Shown piece after piece: positions 47,247 through 60,324 of a stretch of 64,000 nucleotides of DNA. The stretch covers positions 21,760,898 to 21,824,897 of the forward strand of contig NC_092577.1 of NCBI RefSeq assembly GCF_037975245.1. The letters run 5' to 3'. The DNA comes from Apostichopus japonicus. Its lineage: Eukaryota > Echinodermata > Holothuroidea > Aspidochirotida > Stichopodidae. Position numbers and translations under genes: made by a program. Each line of letters opens with the position of its first letter. The first letter of the stretch is position 1. The notes below the pieces were generated by a model. It did no database searches. It was not told the origin of the DNA and saw only the letters and a program-made list of their open reading frames with translations.

Positions 47247-49814
47247 ATGTTCATTGGTTTATGTACTATATGCAACACCTCAACGAATTGTGTCGCTAAC
47301 TACATAGGCCACCTACGTAGACACCGAAACTTGGCAAATGTTCAATTTCCATGTTGCTTCCAAAATTGCCAGTATACTTTTCGGACTTTCACTTCATTGA
47401 AAGTTCATATCACTCGAAAACATCATAGGTCTAGGGTGCCTAGGCGTAACTTAAGTTATGGGTGAATCTTGTAGAGCTTCTACTCTGGGCTTAAGCCAGT
47501 TTTGCACATTAAACCAATCGCTCAAGTGTGCACTGCCCTTTTGCCAAAAAGAATGCCCCAATTTCTTCTGGCATCATAAAGAACATATCGATGGAAAAAT
47601 TATAAACTGCCCATTTAGCCAGTGCAAAAGAAAATTGACCAAAAAGACGACATTTGCTGTTCATTTGTCTCGTTACCATAGAAAGTGGGGTGTGAAAAGC
47701 ATGAACAATGTTTACAAAACGCATTTAACAAATGGTGCCCCATCTTTGAGCAGTCTCATTGACCACTCTATGTCCCTAGCCCCACCCATAGCCAATGTTT
47801 GGAAGAAGTTGACTCTCACATAGATCTAGATAAATGAAATAATGAAGCTCCACAGGAAAACACTTGTCAAACCGACTTTTTTAAAAGTTTTGCATTATTC
47901 TTGCTTAAGCTGCAGGGACAAAAATTGGTTCCAGAGTCAACAATACAGACTATTGTGGAAGAGCTGCAAAGTATTCATGATATTTGCAAGGCCTCTCTTG
48001 AAACTTACAAGTAAATTGAAGGAGGCACAAGTAAGTGAAGATTTCATAGAACAATTGGTTGCTTATATAAACTCCGAAGATGAGTGGCTTACCATTGATA
48101 GCGTGAAAGGTGAACTACGCACCAAACATACAAGAGTATTCTACAAGTCATTGAACTTTGTATGCCCGGTATATATTGCCCTTGGCAGCGGCATATCAGG
48201 TAAAATACATCATTGCCACTATGTTCCTCTTTTGGACACCATTAAGCTCCTCCTTGAAAATGAGTCAACGCCATTCAAATCTCAGGCAAATTGTACAAAT
48301 CCCTCCGCACTAAATGACATCACTGATGGGCAAGTTTTCAGGAAAACAAACTGCTTACAAGTGATAGCAATGTAGTCCCTGTGATGTTGTTTGAAGATGT
48401 CTTCGAAGTAATGAACCCTCTAGGCTGTGCGAAAAAAAACACAAAATATTGGCCGTGTATTATTCACTTGGCAATATCCCTCCCGAGTATCGATCATCGA
48501 TTGAGTCATTGCAGCTTGAGTGATCTCAAGCAGTTTGGTCAAGAAAAGGTATTCAAAAGACTCATAGAAGATTTCAAATAATTAGAGGAAAGTGGTATAC
48601 AGTTGAAAAATGATTGCAGATTTAAAGGGTCCCTGGCTTGTGTCATGGGTGACAATTTAGGTTCACACACCATTGGTGGATTTGTTGAGTTTCACTGCAC
48701 AAAATTTGTGTAGGTTTTGCTTGCTGACAAGGCAGGAATTTCTCTCAGGTGCTCCTTATGCTAATGGTAAATGTAGAACTCCTGATGAGTATAATAGGTG
48801 TGTGGAACAACTCCGGCAATCTAATAAAAGTATTTAGCAAGGGATCAAGTTTGACTCGCATTTCAATGCCCTCACATATTACCGTGTGTGTTCTCCTGGA
48901 CAACCACCTTGCTTGGGGCATGATCTTTTCGAAGGTGTGGTAGATTACGACTTGGCGCTCTTCATAAAGTACTGGGTGAAGAAAAAACAGTGGCTTACTT
49001 ACCTAGACTTGAATAGGAAGTTGGAGCAGTTTATTGGTCCTGACATCAATACTAAACCTGTAAAAATTAACCAAAATGCTACCAGGATTGGTGGACAAGC
49101 AGTGGAGAATTGGTGCTTGATGAAGTTCTTTCCAATTTTATTTGGTCAGGTTTGTGACCCAAGTGACATTGTTTGGAAGCTGTTTTTACTGTTACGAGAA
49201 ATTGTTCAGTATGTCTGTGCTCCCCAGATCACGTTCAATGAAATAGGTTACCTCAGAGTATTGATAGAAGCGTATCCTCGATGGGAGGAAAAGTGTCTTT
49301 CCTTGTGTAAATCTGAGGCCCAAACATCACTTTCTCAGTCACTATCCTGAATTGATAGTCAAGCTCGGACCATTGAGAAAACTGTGGACTCTACGTTTTG
49401 AAAGCAGTCGTATTTCAAAAGATGTAGACGAAATTGCCATCATTTTCTCAACATAACACATACTCTGTAAAAGTTGAAAAAGGAACGTGTTTAAATCCCG
49501 AGATTTTCAGTCTTGAGATCAGGGCTGCCTTGCTAGAAGCAAATGTAAATACTGATTTGGCCATTTGTAGTCAAAGAATGAATGTTAGTGGTACCGAGTA
49601 CAGTGCAGGGTTATTTGTAGCTTGTGAGGGCATGAAGTTTGGTTGCATACTTGTGACCATTTTGGTCTATGACGAAGCATACCTTATAGTAAAGCTCGAC
49701 ACTGCCACCATACTGCAATACTGTAGTGTGTGTGAATATATCAAAGCTTTCGGACTATTATCCATTGACTGCATATATAGTTCGAGGAAGACTTCTGCTT
49801 CCTCTAAAACATAA
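47247..49814 (+). pseudogene. C2H2 zinc-finger plus transposase-like protein, broken into several frames
   Basis: The start encodes paired CxxC...HxxxH fingers (CTICNTSTN...HLRRH, FQNCQYTF...HITRKH) and two more after a frame change (CQKECPNFFWH, FSQCKRKL...HLSRYH). Next come a helical region (47850-48170), a KIHHCHYVPLLDTIKLL motif, and then VMGDNLGSHTIGGFVEF with CRFC. GQPPCLGHDLFEGVVDYDL and AVENWCLMKFFPILFG follow, and finally HYPELIVKLGPLRKLWTLRF in another frame. I recall this order from multi-copy uncharacterised proteins of fish and marine invertebrates that look transposon-derived. I cannot name the superfamily. At least six stops or shifts (for example at 47463, 47821, 48373, 48579 and 48836) make this copy dead. 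A role as transposase is inference. Confidence 0.6.
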
Positions 49815-50808
49815 CTGTTTTCACTTTTGATTTCTTACTCTGTGTAAATAATGGTGAGTAAATTTTGTTTTGGTTCAAAGAGATGCAAGGCACACCTTCA
49901 GTTGCTTGTGCATTCAGCCGGCAACCATCCGTGTATATTGAATATTTAGTGACAGTGGTATAGCCTTACAGTTTAGGGGTGGCATGTCCCTTGTAAATTA
50001 TATATCGCCCCGGCACTTAAAAGGGGGGGGGGGACATTTTATACGCATACATTTCACAGGCCAAAAAAAAACAAAGACACATGAATACTGTAATTGTTAA
50101 TTGCGTGACACACTCCTAGTACCCCTGGCATGCTCAACAAAATGTAAGTCCTTGGTTGACTCAGCACTTGGTTGCAAAGCTGACTGTGGGATTCTGATTT
50201 TAAGGTATATATTGACGAAGCCAGCCTAAAGCAATAAGCCAGTTCACAGTTACAAGTGCGTATACCCAGTGTGCAAATAGGCCAAGAGTACAAACAAGCC
50301 GATCGCTCATAGCGTTACTGTTACAGTTTTTACTGAAACCGTCTTTAAACACACTAGATAATAATAAATAAAAAGTTGATAATCAGAAATTTGTTTCCCA
50401 AAGAGGAGAACGCTTTTTTTTTATAACATTCGTCCTTCGTTAGACACGCTAGAAATATTCATCGCAATCCCATATTAAGACATGCCAATCACTGAACTCG
50501 TAGGCCTAGAACCCTTCACTGCACGTGTCTGATAGTACCATGGGTCAGGGCAGTAAATCGGTGATAAACCTACACGTTTGGACAACCGGTTTAAAGTGCA
50601 ATTAGAAGCATATTGTAAACTAGTGTTCTCCAAACGGCCATTCTTTTTATTCCTGCTTTTAGTTTGCTCATTATGCGCCTTGAGGGCGAAGTGCAATGTT
50701 GGCCTGAGCGTTCCAGCTTGAACCATCGAATAATTGGATTGTGTCCATCTCAGAACTTGTTGAGGCAGTATTCCCCATGGCTGCATTGGCCTTGTTAGCT
50801 TGTGCCCA
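49815..50808. other. No gene seen
   Basis: This gap holds a G-run (50024-50034) and short motif-less open frames. A 129-codon minus-strand frame (50475-50864) crosses into the TIR element and shows no domain. Confidence 0.45.
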
Positions 50809-50816
50809 ATGCCCGT

Positions 50817-51961
50817 ATGGCAAGCCGTTTTAACATTTACCTCGCAATTCGACTTTGAATACATTTCACTTAAGTAAAATACTATTTAACTTGAGTGGAA
50901 TTCTATTTCACTTAAGTGGAATACCATTCCACTTAAGCTTAATTGTATTTTACTTAAGCTGAATTCATCAACTTGTCACTGCATTTTACTTGTATTCCAC
51001 TTAAGTGTAAATGCATTCCACTTAAGTGAAATGTGATTGGATAGTCTATTTCACTTAAGTGGAGGGTAGTCTATTCCACTTTCAGTGGAATGTTATTGGC
51101 TAGTACATTTACCGCCAAACTTTGCCCATGCCTTTGCGCGCCATTATAAACAACTTGCCGCGATACGTGTACGTACGTACGTGGTGTCGATATGTGCACA
51201 ATGAATATCGGCTGTCCATCGGGATCCAGCTAGCACTTAACATCCGTGCAAGGTGTGTACGTACGTACCTGACCTGGTACCTGACGAATACTATTACCAA
51301 AATAAAGCCATGGCAAAAACATAATAAGTGGTTGGAGCTACAGCCGAAAACGCATTGACAAGGGCAAGAAAACGTTTTACTTTTTTGGGTTTTGGATGGA
51401 ATCTTTCATTTCGTGAAAAGTTTGACTATCTATAAAGTCACGAACTCTGCCTATGTTACTTAAACATGATGTAAATCGCCTCTGTTGTGCATCACACTTC
51501 GAATTGTGTCTCTAACAACAAGAATTATTTGATCGCACTCCAGCAATGTTAGATGTGAATGATTAGCCGTAGCCATGATGTACACGTGCAACGAGGATCG
51601 ACTAAATCATATGTGATGAGCAATTGAATGCGTTACGACGAACATTACCCTAAATTGTATTTATATGTAAGCCACATATCAACATTTCCACTTAAGTGGA
51701 ATTGTATTTTACTTAAGCAGAATAGAATTCCACTTAAGTGAAATTTACGCCCGAAAGATGTTATTCCACTTAAGTGAAATTGTATTCTACTTAAGTGGAA
51801 ATGCATTCCACTTAAGTGAAATAGAAATGTCCATTTCTACTTAAGTTTCACTGAAGTGGAACTCCATTTCTCCATTTCACTTAAGTAGAATGTATTCCAC
51901 TTAAGTGAAATGTATTCGACTTAAGTCTAATTGCGAGGTAAATGTTAAAACGGCTTGCCAT
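50817..51961. mobile_element. TIR element with CTTAAG-palindrome arrays (about 1.15 kb)
   Basis: The left end, TGGCAAGCCGTTTTAACATT and onward (from 50818), is mirrored at 51928-51960, about 33 bases with no mismatch seen. ATGCCCG precedes the left end (50809-50815) and follows the right end (51962-51968), a 7 bp candidate target duplication. Inside each end is an array of variants of the palindrome CCACTTAAGTGGAAT (50862-51070 and 51688-51925). The centre contains CGTACGTACGTACG and no credible ORF. It is non-autonomous; the superfamily is undetermined. Confidence 0.85.
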
Positions 51962-51968
51962 ATGCCCG

Positions 51969-54470
51969 CTTTGATGCAACTTGACAAATGGCATGTGTGA
52001 ATAGTGCGTGAAGATAAAGTAGTAGACCGACGGTATACAACATCAAGGTAATGTTTGCTTAATGACGAGAAGAAAAGCATAGCACTGCAATATTCTCAAG
52101 CGTACTTAGCCGGTGTCATTGAGCGATAACCTACCAACGCTTGCCAGTATAAAATCTATGTAACTATATGCGTTAAACAGTTGACCGTATGTCAAGGCAG
52201 TGCCTAGTACTACCACCTCGGTTTCAGTTTAATATTACATGAGAAACACCATTACTGGGGACAAAAATCTGACTGATGTGGAGTACCGGCAACACAACAC
52301 GATGCAGATCACTGGCTCTAGTTTTGAATCACTCGATTTTCACTAAAAAATTTGCCAATATTTTTTCCCTTGAAATTTTTTCGTGACCCTTTCAATATTT
52401 GTGCGACCCTCACAAGGGTTGTGACCTGTAGTCTGCTGACCACAGGTTTAAACCACTGGTGTGCAGTAGGCCTACCTGCAAACCTTGCATTATCTGTGGT
52501 ATAGGAGGTACGGCATACAATTGACTAACTGACAAACATTAGTCTGAATGGTGTCATTTTGTGTCATAATCACATCCATAGCATAGGCCTACAATGTATA
52601 CACCATTACCACACACTTTTAGAATTTCACAACTTAGTGTCTTTGTTAAGACATGCAGAGATGATAATGCAAATTGTGCATCCTGCACTTACTACCAGGA
52701 AGCTAAAACTTTCAGGCAATGAATCACAAAGCCCGCGTCTTTAGTGTTAAGTGTTGCGTTTTGCCGTAGTCCTTCACTCTTAGACAATAGCATGAGAAAC
52801 TATTTTTGTAAATTTCATTATTAGTTAGCAACTAGGCCTACATCCACTAGACAAGCCAAGCACTAGTGCTAAGGTTTTTTGTTATTTATTTGTTAACAAA
52901 AGTTAAATTTTGGCATGCTAATATTGTGTATTGGGCATGAAAAATTAGGTCGTTAGTGCTTGGGTATGATACAGATGAAGCATACGCTGCAGCCTGCAGC
53001 GGAGTAGTAGCCTGCTTTAATGTGTGGCATGCATACACATGCACTCATTTGCTGCAGTGTTTTAATTTGGTTTTTACTATATACAGGTCAGGTAAAGCAC
53101 AGTAAATGAACAAGAGCATCAATGATGCAGTATCTCAATACTGGAATTTCTTATATTGATTATTAATTTCATATCTCTGCGTTGTTTATACAATTATCAA
53201 TCATGGTTCATCACATAGGGAACTTGCGTTTGCCACAAAGTCTCTGCAGGTTACACTTCAACCTGCGAGTCTAACCATTAACGTTATTGCCTGTTGCCAA
53301 GAAGAGTTTAGTAATGTCATAGAATTTAGATCCTTCTTTTTTATGGCATATTCATCTTAATCAGTCTATTGGACATTTTGGTCATATAGTGATGATGTAT
53401 CAGGTCTAGACATTAATTAGCTTATTTTTTATGTTTATTTGAAAAGTATTTCTGATATGTGAAATGTACAAAGGATCTTCTTGTTAACATATCTTCATAG
53501 TGGTGGATATGGATGTGCAATTTAGAACAAACTAAAGCACCAATGGTACAGAAGTTCATACCTTTTCAAGCCAAAAATGTAGGACCCACAAAACTTTTGG
53601 GCCCATGAGGGATACTCCCTCTCCCTCTTCGGTAACATAATCCTGGCCACACCACTGGCTGTAATTCCTTTTTTTTCCCTCTTTTAAATCCTTTTTACCC
53701 ATTCTCTCCATTAATACCATAGACCTGCTTTATTTAACTCTCCCCTCTTTACCTGAGCAGACATAACTGCACAAGTACTCCTTCCCAAAATTTTGGCTGA
53801 TTGCCTACATTGTTCAGGGTCAAAGACTAAGAATTGGCAAGTGCTGATTGTCCATAGGGCTCTCATGCTTACAGTTCAACAGTTAATATCAACCCCTAAT
53901 TTGCTTTAATTCTACTAACAGCCTCTGCAGAGCTTAACCACAAATATAAACAACACTGCTGAGTGTTGGAAACAAATTTAAGGATTTTGGAAAAAGGTGA
54001 GGACTCAGATTATTTTAAGCAATAGGAATTAATTGTAATTAACTTTTGACAATTATTATGTATGACCTTATTCATACACAATCTACAGTTCAACTTGGAA
54101 TATGATTCCAAAAAAATTTGAGGGGGGAGATACTTAAAAATATTACAAAGGTTGTCACGGTAACCCTCTAAATGACATTTGACCTCAATTTTATGAACAA
54201 CCCTCATCCGCGGAACGATGTGACCAAGTTTCATTTGACATTCCATACACTGAAAACGGAAGCAATTTGAAAATATAGGGTTGCGGCCTGGGCCACAAAA
54301 GACACCTAGTTGAGCTTCGATCTCGAATTCATGAACACCCTGAAGGTAAAACTTACATAGTGCTATCGTGACAAACTATCAACATCCTACCATGAAATTT
54401 TACTAATTGACGCAAATATAACAGGAATGTGTTTTTCAAGGTTTATCAAAGTTTATTTACTCAAGTCAAA
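51969..54470. other. 2.5 kb without a gene; one shared repeat end at 53107-53215
   Basis: At 53107 the sequence CAAGAGCATCAATGATGC and the following roughly 100 bases resemble the left end of the 1.66 kb insertion at 6134. Otherwise I see AT-rich sequence and no coding or RNA motif. Confidence 0.5.
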
Positions 54471-54473
54471 GAA

Positions 54474-54858
54474 TGAAATGAATTTAAAAGTACTGAATTA
54501 AATTATGAAGTACAAAAGGTTAGAAAACAAGTGAATTAGATATAAGAAAATAGGTTTTATATTACTTAAACAAGGCAGGAATAAACATGATAAAAAATAT
54601 GAAAACTTCATAATGCCCCTGGTTAATAGGACGAAAAGGGATAACAAGGTGATATAAAATGAATGAATTTAAAAGTACTGAATTATATTATGAAGTACAA
54701 AAGGTTAGAAAACAAATGAATTACAGATAAGAAAATAGGTTTTATATTACTTAAAAAAGGCAGGAATTGCTGGTCATAATAAACATGATAAAAAATATGA
54801 AAACTTGATAACGCCCTTGTTTAATAGGACGAAAAGGGATAAGAAGGTGATATAAAAT
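54474..54858. repeat. Tandem duplication of about 185 bp
   Basis: The block starting ATGAATTTAAAAGTACTGAA at about 54477 repeats from about 54663 with few differences (one 9 bp insertion, CTGGTCATA-like, in the second copy). It has no coding content. Confidence 0.8.
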
Positions 54859-55420
54859 TTGGCGAATCCAAATTTCTAATTAATGATATAGAAGTAGGTC
54901 ACTTGGCCCAACAACCATTTTGCCCAACTGCCAAATTGTTGTTGGGCGAATGGCTAGAAAGCAACGATATCTACAATGTTAAAGATATATTAAAATGTGA
55001 ATTAAACCTCAAAAATAAATAAATAAAATGTGGCGTTGAGAACATGAAATGATGAAAAAAAAAGGAAGTTTTCTAAAATCATACAAAGTGCAAAGTCAAA
55101 GATATCTTTAAATGTTAATTAAACTCTTAAAATATATTAAATGTTATATATCAATATATTTCATGTAAAGAAAAACATATACAGTTGATCAAAATCTTAA
55201 AAAAAAAGTATATGAAACGTGCAGATAAAATGTTATATAGAAATGTGATATATAAAAAAAAATTACTTTATTAAAATCTGAAAATAACAAATATAAATGT
55301 GAATCGCGTAGATGTAATGTTTGTTTGAAGATATCTTATATAAAAAAAAAATATATAAAGTGTCGATTTAAACCTGAAAGTAACAAAAATAAATGTTGAA
55401 CTTAAGATAAAAGGACATGA
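54859..55420. other. AT-rich flank with GCCCAA hairpin words
   Basis: GCCCAACAACCATTTTGCCC and TTGTTGTTGGGCG near 54905-54955 can fold. The rest is A/T-rich simple sequence downstream of the RPA-like gene, with no gene seen. Confidence 0.45.
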
Positions 55421-58060
55421 TTATTTCAGTTCAAGTTCCACGATCTCTTCTCCCTCCAGCGTTAAGTGGCACTTAACCGGCATCACATTTAGTAGGTCAT
55501 CTGGAGACATGTCATACTTCTCCAGAACCTTGGACCTTGGCATCTTAAAAGTGTTCCCACACTCAGTTATAACATAACTTGTGTTTCTGACAAAAAGGGA
55601 AAGAAAAAAGATAAGGTAAAAATGGGAAGTTTGGTCCACTTCTAAAATACAGGGAAAAAATGTTTGGTTTCGTCTATGTAGTGCAGCAACATCATATATA
55701 AGTGATCTCTCTTGGTTTATTTTTGGTTGCGTTTACAATATTTATACTTTACTGGTGGAGACCCTAAATGACTGTCTTCCATAAAAAACAGGTATTTTGT
55801 ACCTAATTTGGTCCACCTTCATACTAAATATGATATAAATACATGCCTTCTTGTTGAACTATAGTGTTACAAGGTTTCCACAATTTACTTCGTTTTAGTA
55901 CAAGTACAATGAAAAGGGACCACCCACCTGACAAGAATTGCATTAATCAATGATTGTCTTGTTAAGTTATCATGCATATAAACCTGTTTCAAAATGTGGC
56001 CAGCCAGACTCCTCATATATATGCATGTGAATTTCCAAAACAAAATAAGTGGTATCAATATCTCATAAAAGTGTTAATAAATCACCATGTGGACGACATG
56101 TAATTGCAATGTTGAGTTTGGCTTATCCTAAGACCTTATTAATATCCATCAAATCAGCAATATAATCTGTATGATTCATTTACTCATTATGGGACACCCA
56201 CCCTCCACGTATGGCATAAATTATTCATACCTGTTGACTGTCAAAGCTTCACATCTTGAGATATTTGTTACAAGCAGGTCGTCACAAATACCCTCTTAAG
56301 TATGATATGGAGCGACACGGTAAAGAATTTTAACTGTTAATGAAGTTAAAAAATTGTTAGCATAACTTACTCTTCTAAGTCTACCCCTACAATTTCAAAA
56401 TCTCCAGATCTTCTCTGTTGGTTGGTTAGTATCTGTAAGAAAATGACGAAAATGATGTGAGACAATATAGAGGGCTCGTGTTTGGAGAAGGTAATAAAGG
56501 TGTCTATATTATTATTGGGGAGGGTAGGTGTAGGCATGTTTTGAGTTTGCAGTTTGTCCTTTATTGATGCAATCTCGTTAAAATTATGAAATGAGAATTT
56601 TGAGATCTAAGGTGACTAATCTTTTAATGATGCTTATAACATAGGCTACTATGGATGCATGTATCCAATTTTTGGGACGGTCAGAACAAGATTTTGTTGG
56701 ATAGTTCATGAAATTCAACCAATATATCCGGTCGGAATCGATTTTTCATTACACAAAAGAAAATCATTTATAAGAAGTAGAAGTATGAAACAAAGAGCTA
56801 ATCTTTGATCAAACCATTCAGGAAATTGAATTTGACATTTTGAACCTATGGAAGGCATGGGTACAATTGTATATGAGCATAATGCATACCTTTACTGCAG
56901 AGAGCGAGGTTGTTTTTAGTTGATGTCTTTCATTAAAAATGTCGACCTCTACATTTGATATGTGAACAGTGGAGCCTTCGCTGACACCCGCAACACATTC
57001 TGCGTGCTGGCCCCACAGCTTGCAGCATATCTTCTTTTTTGTCGACATATCCGACAAAATAACGTCCCTCCTCTTCCATGTTGCCCCTTCTTTAAGCTCG
57101 TACACCTTTTTATAAGAAATCAAAAAACAATTTAATGTTATGAAGAAGTAATTAGTTACAAAACATCAAAGTTACTAAATATTGTCACAGTATTAAAATT
57201 TCCTATTTTTTGTAACGATGCTGTTCTTTGTCAATCCTGGTAATAATTATGAACATCTTGAGGGCTCAAAATATATGGCCTTTCTAAAGCGAATGGTTGT
57301 GTAATCGATGACGCAAATTCTTCTTCTCGTCCATTGATGATCGATTGCAGGGGCTTGAAATAATGACAAGGACGCAGTATTGTGAGACCAAAAATGCTAT
57401 TTCACATGATGCCATTCTCCACTAGGAACTACTGATATTTGAAGCTTATGTCAACACTTGGGTTTGCAGTCTCTGTAATTAAAAACTTCATTGAAATTTT
57501 CCTTTTCAATGAGGATAGGTTACCTTGTCCACCGTTCCCTCAATCGTTAGCCTCCTCTTTTTCGGGGAAGCCAAGGCATCTGGTATGGTGCATTTTGTGG
57601 CCATGAAAAATTCTTTTAATTTTTCCTTAGGTAAATCGAAAGTTTTCGATGTTTGGAAAACCTGAAATAAATAGACAAGGAACTGTGTGAATGCTATAAA
57701 ATTGTTAAAAGATTCTTATTCTTAAGATGACTTATTATTAATTATATCAACATAATAAATGTCTTTGAGGTTTTAATTAAATCTGAAATGATTTGATTAG
57801 TGATTGAAGAATATTTGTAATCATAAGTTGCTGTAATCATATGTAGAAAACAATCACCTTGGCCTTGTCTGCAGGCAGTCTTAGGTAAGTACAATCTTCC
57901 CGCTTATTGAGGGAAAAATTTTTTACGATGTAAAATTTCCCTTTGTTCATCTTGTTCCCCAAAGTTTTCGATAGGCTTTTGCCCACAGTCACAAGGAACA
58001 CTTCGACGATGTCACTCTCCTGCGTCACTCCATAGCAAAAGTGGTTGAGCCCTAGGCTCG
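55421..58060 (-). CDS. RPA-like single-stranded DNA-binding protein (OB fold), multi-exon
   Basis: Exons on the minus strand, all with GT-AG ends and matching phases: an exon ending at 57858 (its 5' limit is not resolved; the frame is open from about 58060), then 57661-57524, 57105-56890, 56432-56371 and 55586-55421 with the stop. The product is about 260 residues as far as visible. The third exon shows an OB-fold signature (WKRRDVILSDMSTKKKICCK, LWGQHAE, HISNVEVD) as in RPA70 DNA-binding domains. Helitrons of several animals and plants carry such RPA-like genes, whose presumed role is binding the single-stranded transposition intermediate. Here it follows the Helentron endonuclease by about 200 bases on the same strand. 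No stop or shift was found in the five exons, unlike the Rep/helicase gene upstream. Confidence 0.72.
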
Positions 58061-58240
58061 GTCAAAATGTTTATCATCATGGTAGTCATCTGTATATCAG
58101 AAAAAAATGATTGAAAAGAGAAAGGTTACATATATACAATATAAGTGGAATTGCTATATCATACTTATTAATTTAAGTTAGTGACAAATCTGTTATGACA
58201 ATTAATTGTAAATTAAACAGAGACTTGGACAGATTTGTGA

Positions 58241-58825
58241 TCAGACCATGCGCAATAAATTGTTTGACATAAGGCAATCTATGTTTGAAAAGACTAAATC
58301 TATTGTAGTGTTGGATGATGTCGTAGGTTCATTAACACATTGAGTACACTTGAAGGTTGATGTCATGAATTGTACAATTCTCGAGTCGTGTTGAATGTTG
58401 CAATTGAAATCGCCTACAATAATAAAGCGCTTCTTTACATCTATTTCTTTGAACAAATGTTGAAGAATAAACTCCTTTAATTGTCCAAATGAACATGATG
58501 CTGCTTTATAAACTGTTCATATTTGTAAAAAGGGGTCCACAATTGTTAGTGTCATACATTCAAAAAGTTTACATGTGTATTTGATGACATTGAAATACTT
58601 TAGCTTATTTGATACGAACATCGCTATGCCATGGGGGGGTCTGATAACATTTTCTTGTCGTTGATCGTTTCGTTGAAAAATGTAGCCTGGTATCTCAAAG
58701 TTGTTATCAGTTGCTTTTAATCTACTTTAAGCAATACATATCAAATCAGAAGATGTTATGATCTGCTCACTTTTAAGATGATTGTAATGCTTGTAATAAG
58801 ACCTGCAATTTTGAAAACACAATCT
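58241..58825 (-). pseudogene. Helentron C-terminal AP-type endonuclease, broken
   Basis: The start (CFQNCRSYYKHYNHL at about 58755-58805) is still in frame with the helicase end. The middle (IRPPHGIAMFVSN) and the end (RFIIVGDFNCNI, then TTIDLVFSNI at 58265-58295) are in other frames. The GDFN and IDLVFSN motifs mark an EEP-family endonuclease of the LINE type. A helicase fused to such an endonuclease is the hallmark of Helentrons (Helitron2), as opposed to canonical Helitrons. Confidence 0.75.
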
Positions 58826-60324
58826 CAGAACAGATGATTGCATAGAATACAAAGGTGAAAAGCATAGTATCATGGGCGCTTCTGTTGTCATTCGTCTCAT
58901 TTCGACATTAACTGCTTCTTCTACTTTAATTTTCGACTCACTTAGTTCCAATATATGAAGTCCGTTCATAGTTGTGGCTCTACTAAGTGCTACATAATGT
59001 GCATGTGGCATAACCCTTGAACCCATATGAACAGCAACTTCTGCAAGTGTATCTCCTTGTGCCTTATGAATAGTCTTTGCAGAAGCTGGTCTAAGGAGAA
59101 ACTGTGGTCTTACTGGCATGACCTTTCTCTTAGTTACAAGGAATGTTCTCTTGATTGCGAAAATAGGGGTCCATTTGACATCGATATCAGGGGAATAATA
59201 TTGTCTATAACGACATCTTGCTTCTCTACCTGCTTCTAGATTATCAAATTGGACCCATATGATACTTGGCCTTGGGTTATTAGAATCAAGGTATTGTAAT
59301 TTTTTTACAACACAGCTACTACCATTTCTTATTCCATCATCAACATCAACGTTCACGACAGTTTCGTATTTATTTTCGACAGCGATTGGAAGAGCACCAA
59401 AAAGACCACAGGTTTTTGACGGATCTGTGGGTATGGCAGCTTTTATTCCCTCTTTTATGGTATCCGTCATGTCAGAGCAAATTGAATCATTAGCAGAAAC
59501 CAAAAGTTTTTCTCTACGTGAAGATTGAAATGTCAGGTCGTTATAGGCGTTTACTAACTTATTAGAGGGAAACAATCTGGGGACAGAAGGATTTATAACT
59601 TCTTGCTGATTCACTTGTCTTTTTTGTAATATGTCGATATCTGCTTTTGTATGAATACCTTTTCTTAACCTATTCAACAATTCAGCAAATTGTTTATCAT
59701 CTTTTTGTCTCATAATTTTAGTTCATTCATGAACAGTAAAAAACTGTTTCCATATGTTTGGCGTCAGAGGTCCGTAACCGCTGCCCAGATCTAAGAATAT
59801 CCATTGATCCATTACAGGTTTTAGCTGGAAAAGATCTCCCACAGCAATTACATGAACTCCTCCAAATGGCTCTTTATTGCCCATAATTTCTTGAAGCCTT
59901 TGATGAACAACCATGAACTGTTTATTTCCTACCATCGAGATTTCATCTATGATTACAACTTTGAGGTTAGCATACTTCACTTGCAAAATTTGTCTCCATT
60001 TAATTTTTTGTAGTTGAAGCCACGGTTTGGATCAATACTAAATGCTGAATGAATAGTTTGCCCTTGAATATTATAAGCAGCCTTTCCAGTAGGTGCACAG
60101 AGTAAAATTCTACATTCTTCGGGGTTGTCACCTTCATTCGAACATACAACATCCTCAAAGTAGTCTCTACCTACTTCAATTAAATCTGCAAAAGTCAACG
60201 TTTTATTTGGCTCATACTCCTGCATCAAAGGTCTTATTTGACTAGCACATGACAAAAAACTTTCTTTGTATGATTTATATCGACCAAGCAACTCTATCTC
60301 TTTGCGCCATGGTTTGTAAAGCAA
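58727..60324 (-). pseudogene. Helentron PIF1-type helicase, broken, no Walker A visible
   Basis: Visible motifs, from high to low coordinates: CAPTGKAAYNIQGQTIHSAF (motif Ia), VVIIDEISMVG (Walker B), VGDLFQLKPV (motif III), ASAKTIHKAQGDTL (motif V) and YVALSRATTMNGL (motif VI). The glycine-rich GxGKS loop expected just before the CAPTGKAA motif is absent: NEGDNPEECRILLCAPTGKAA runs straight through. The frame is cut near 59980 and by a stop just after 59723. Without the ATP-binding loop the helicase should be inactive. Confidence 0.82.

Noticed and set aside
50475-50864. 129-codon minus-strand frame next to the TIR element
   Set aside because: It starts inside the terminal inverted repeat and has no recognisable domain; most likely chance.
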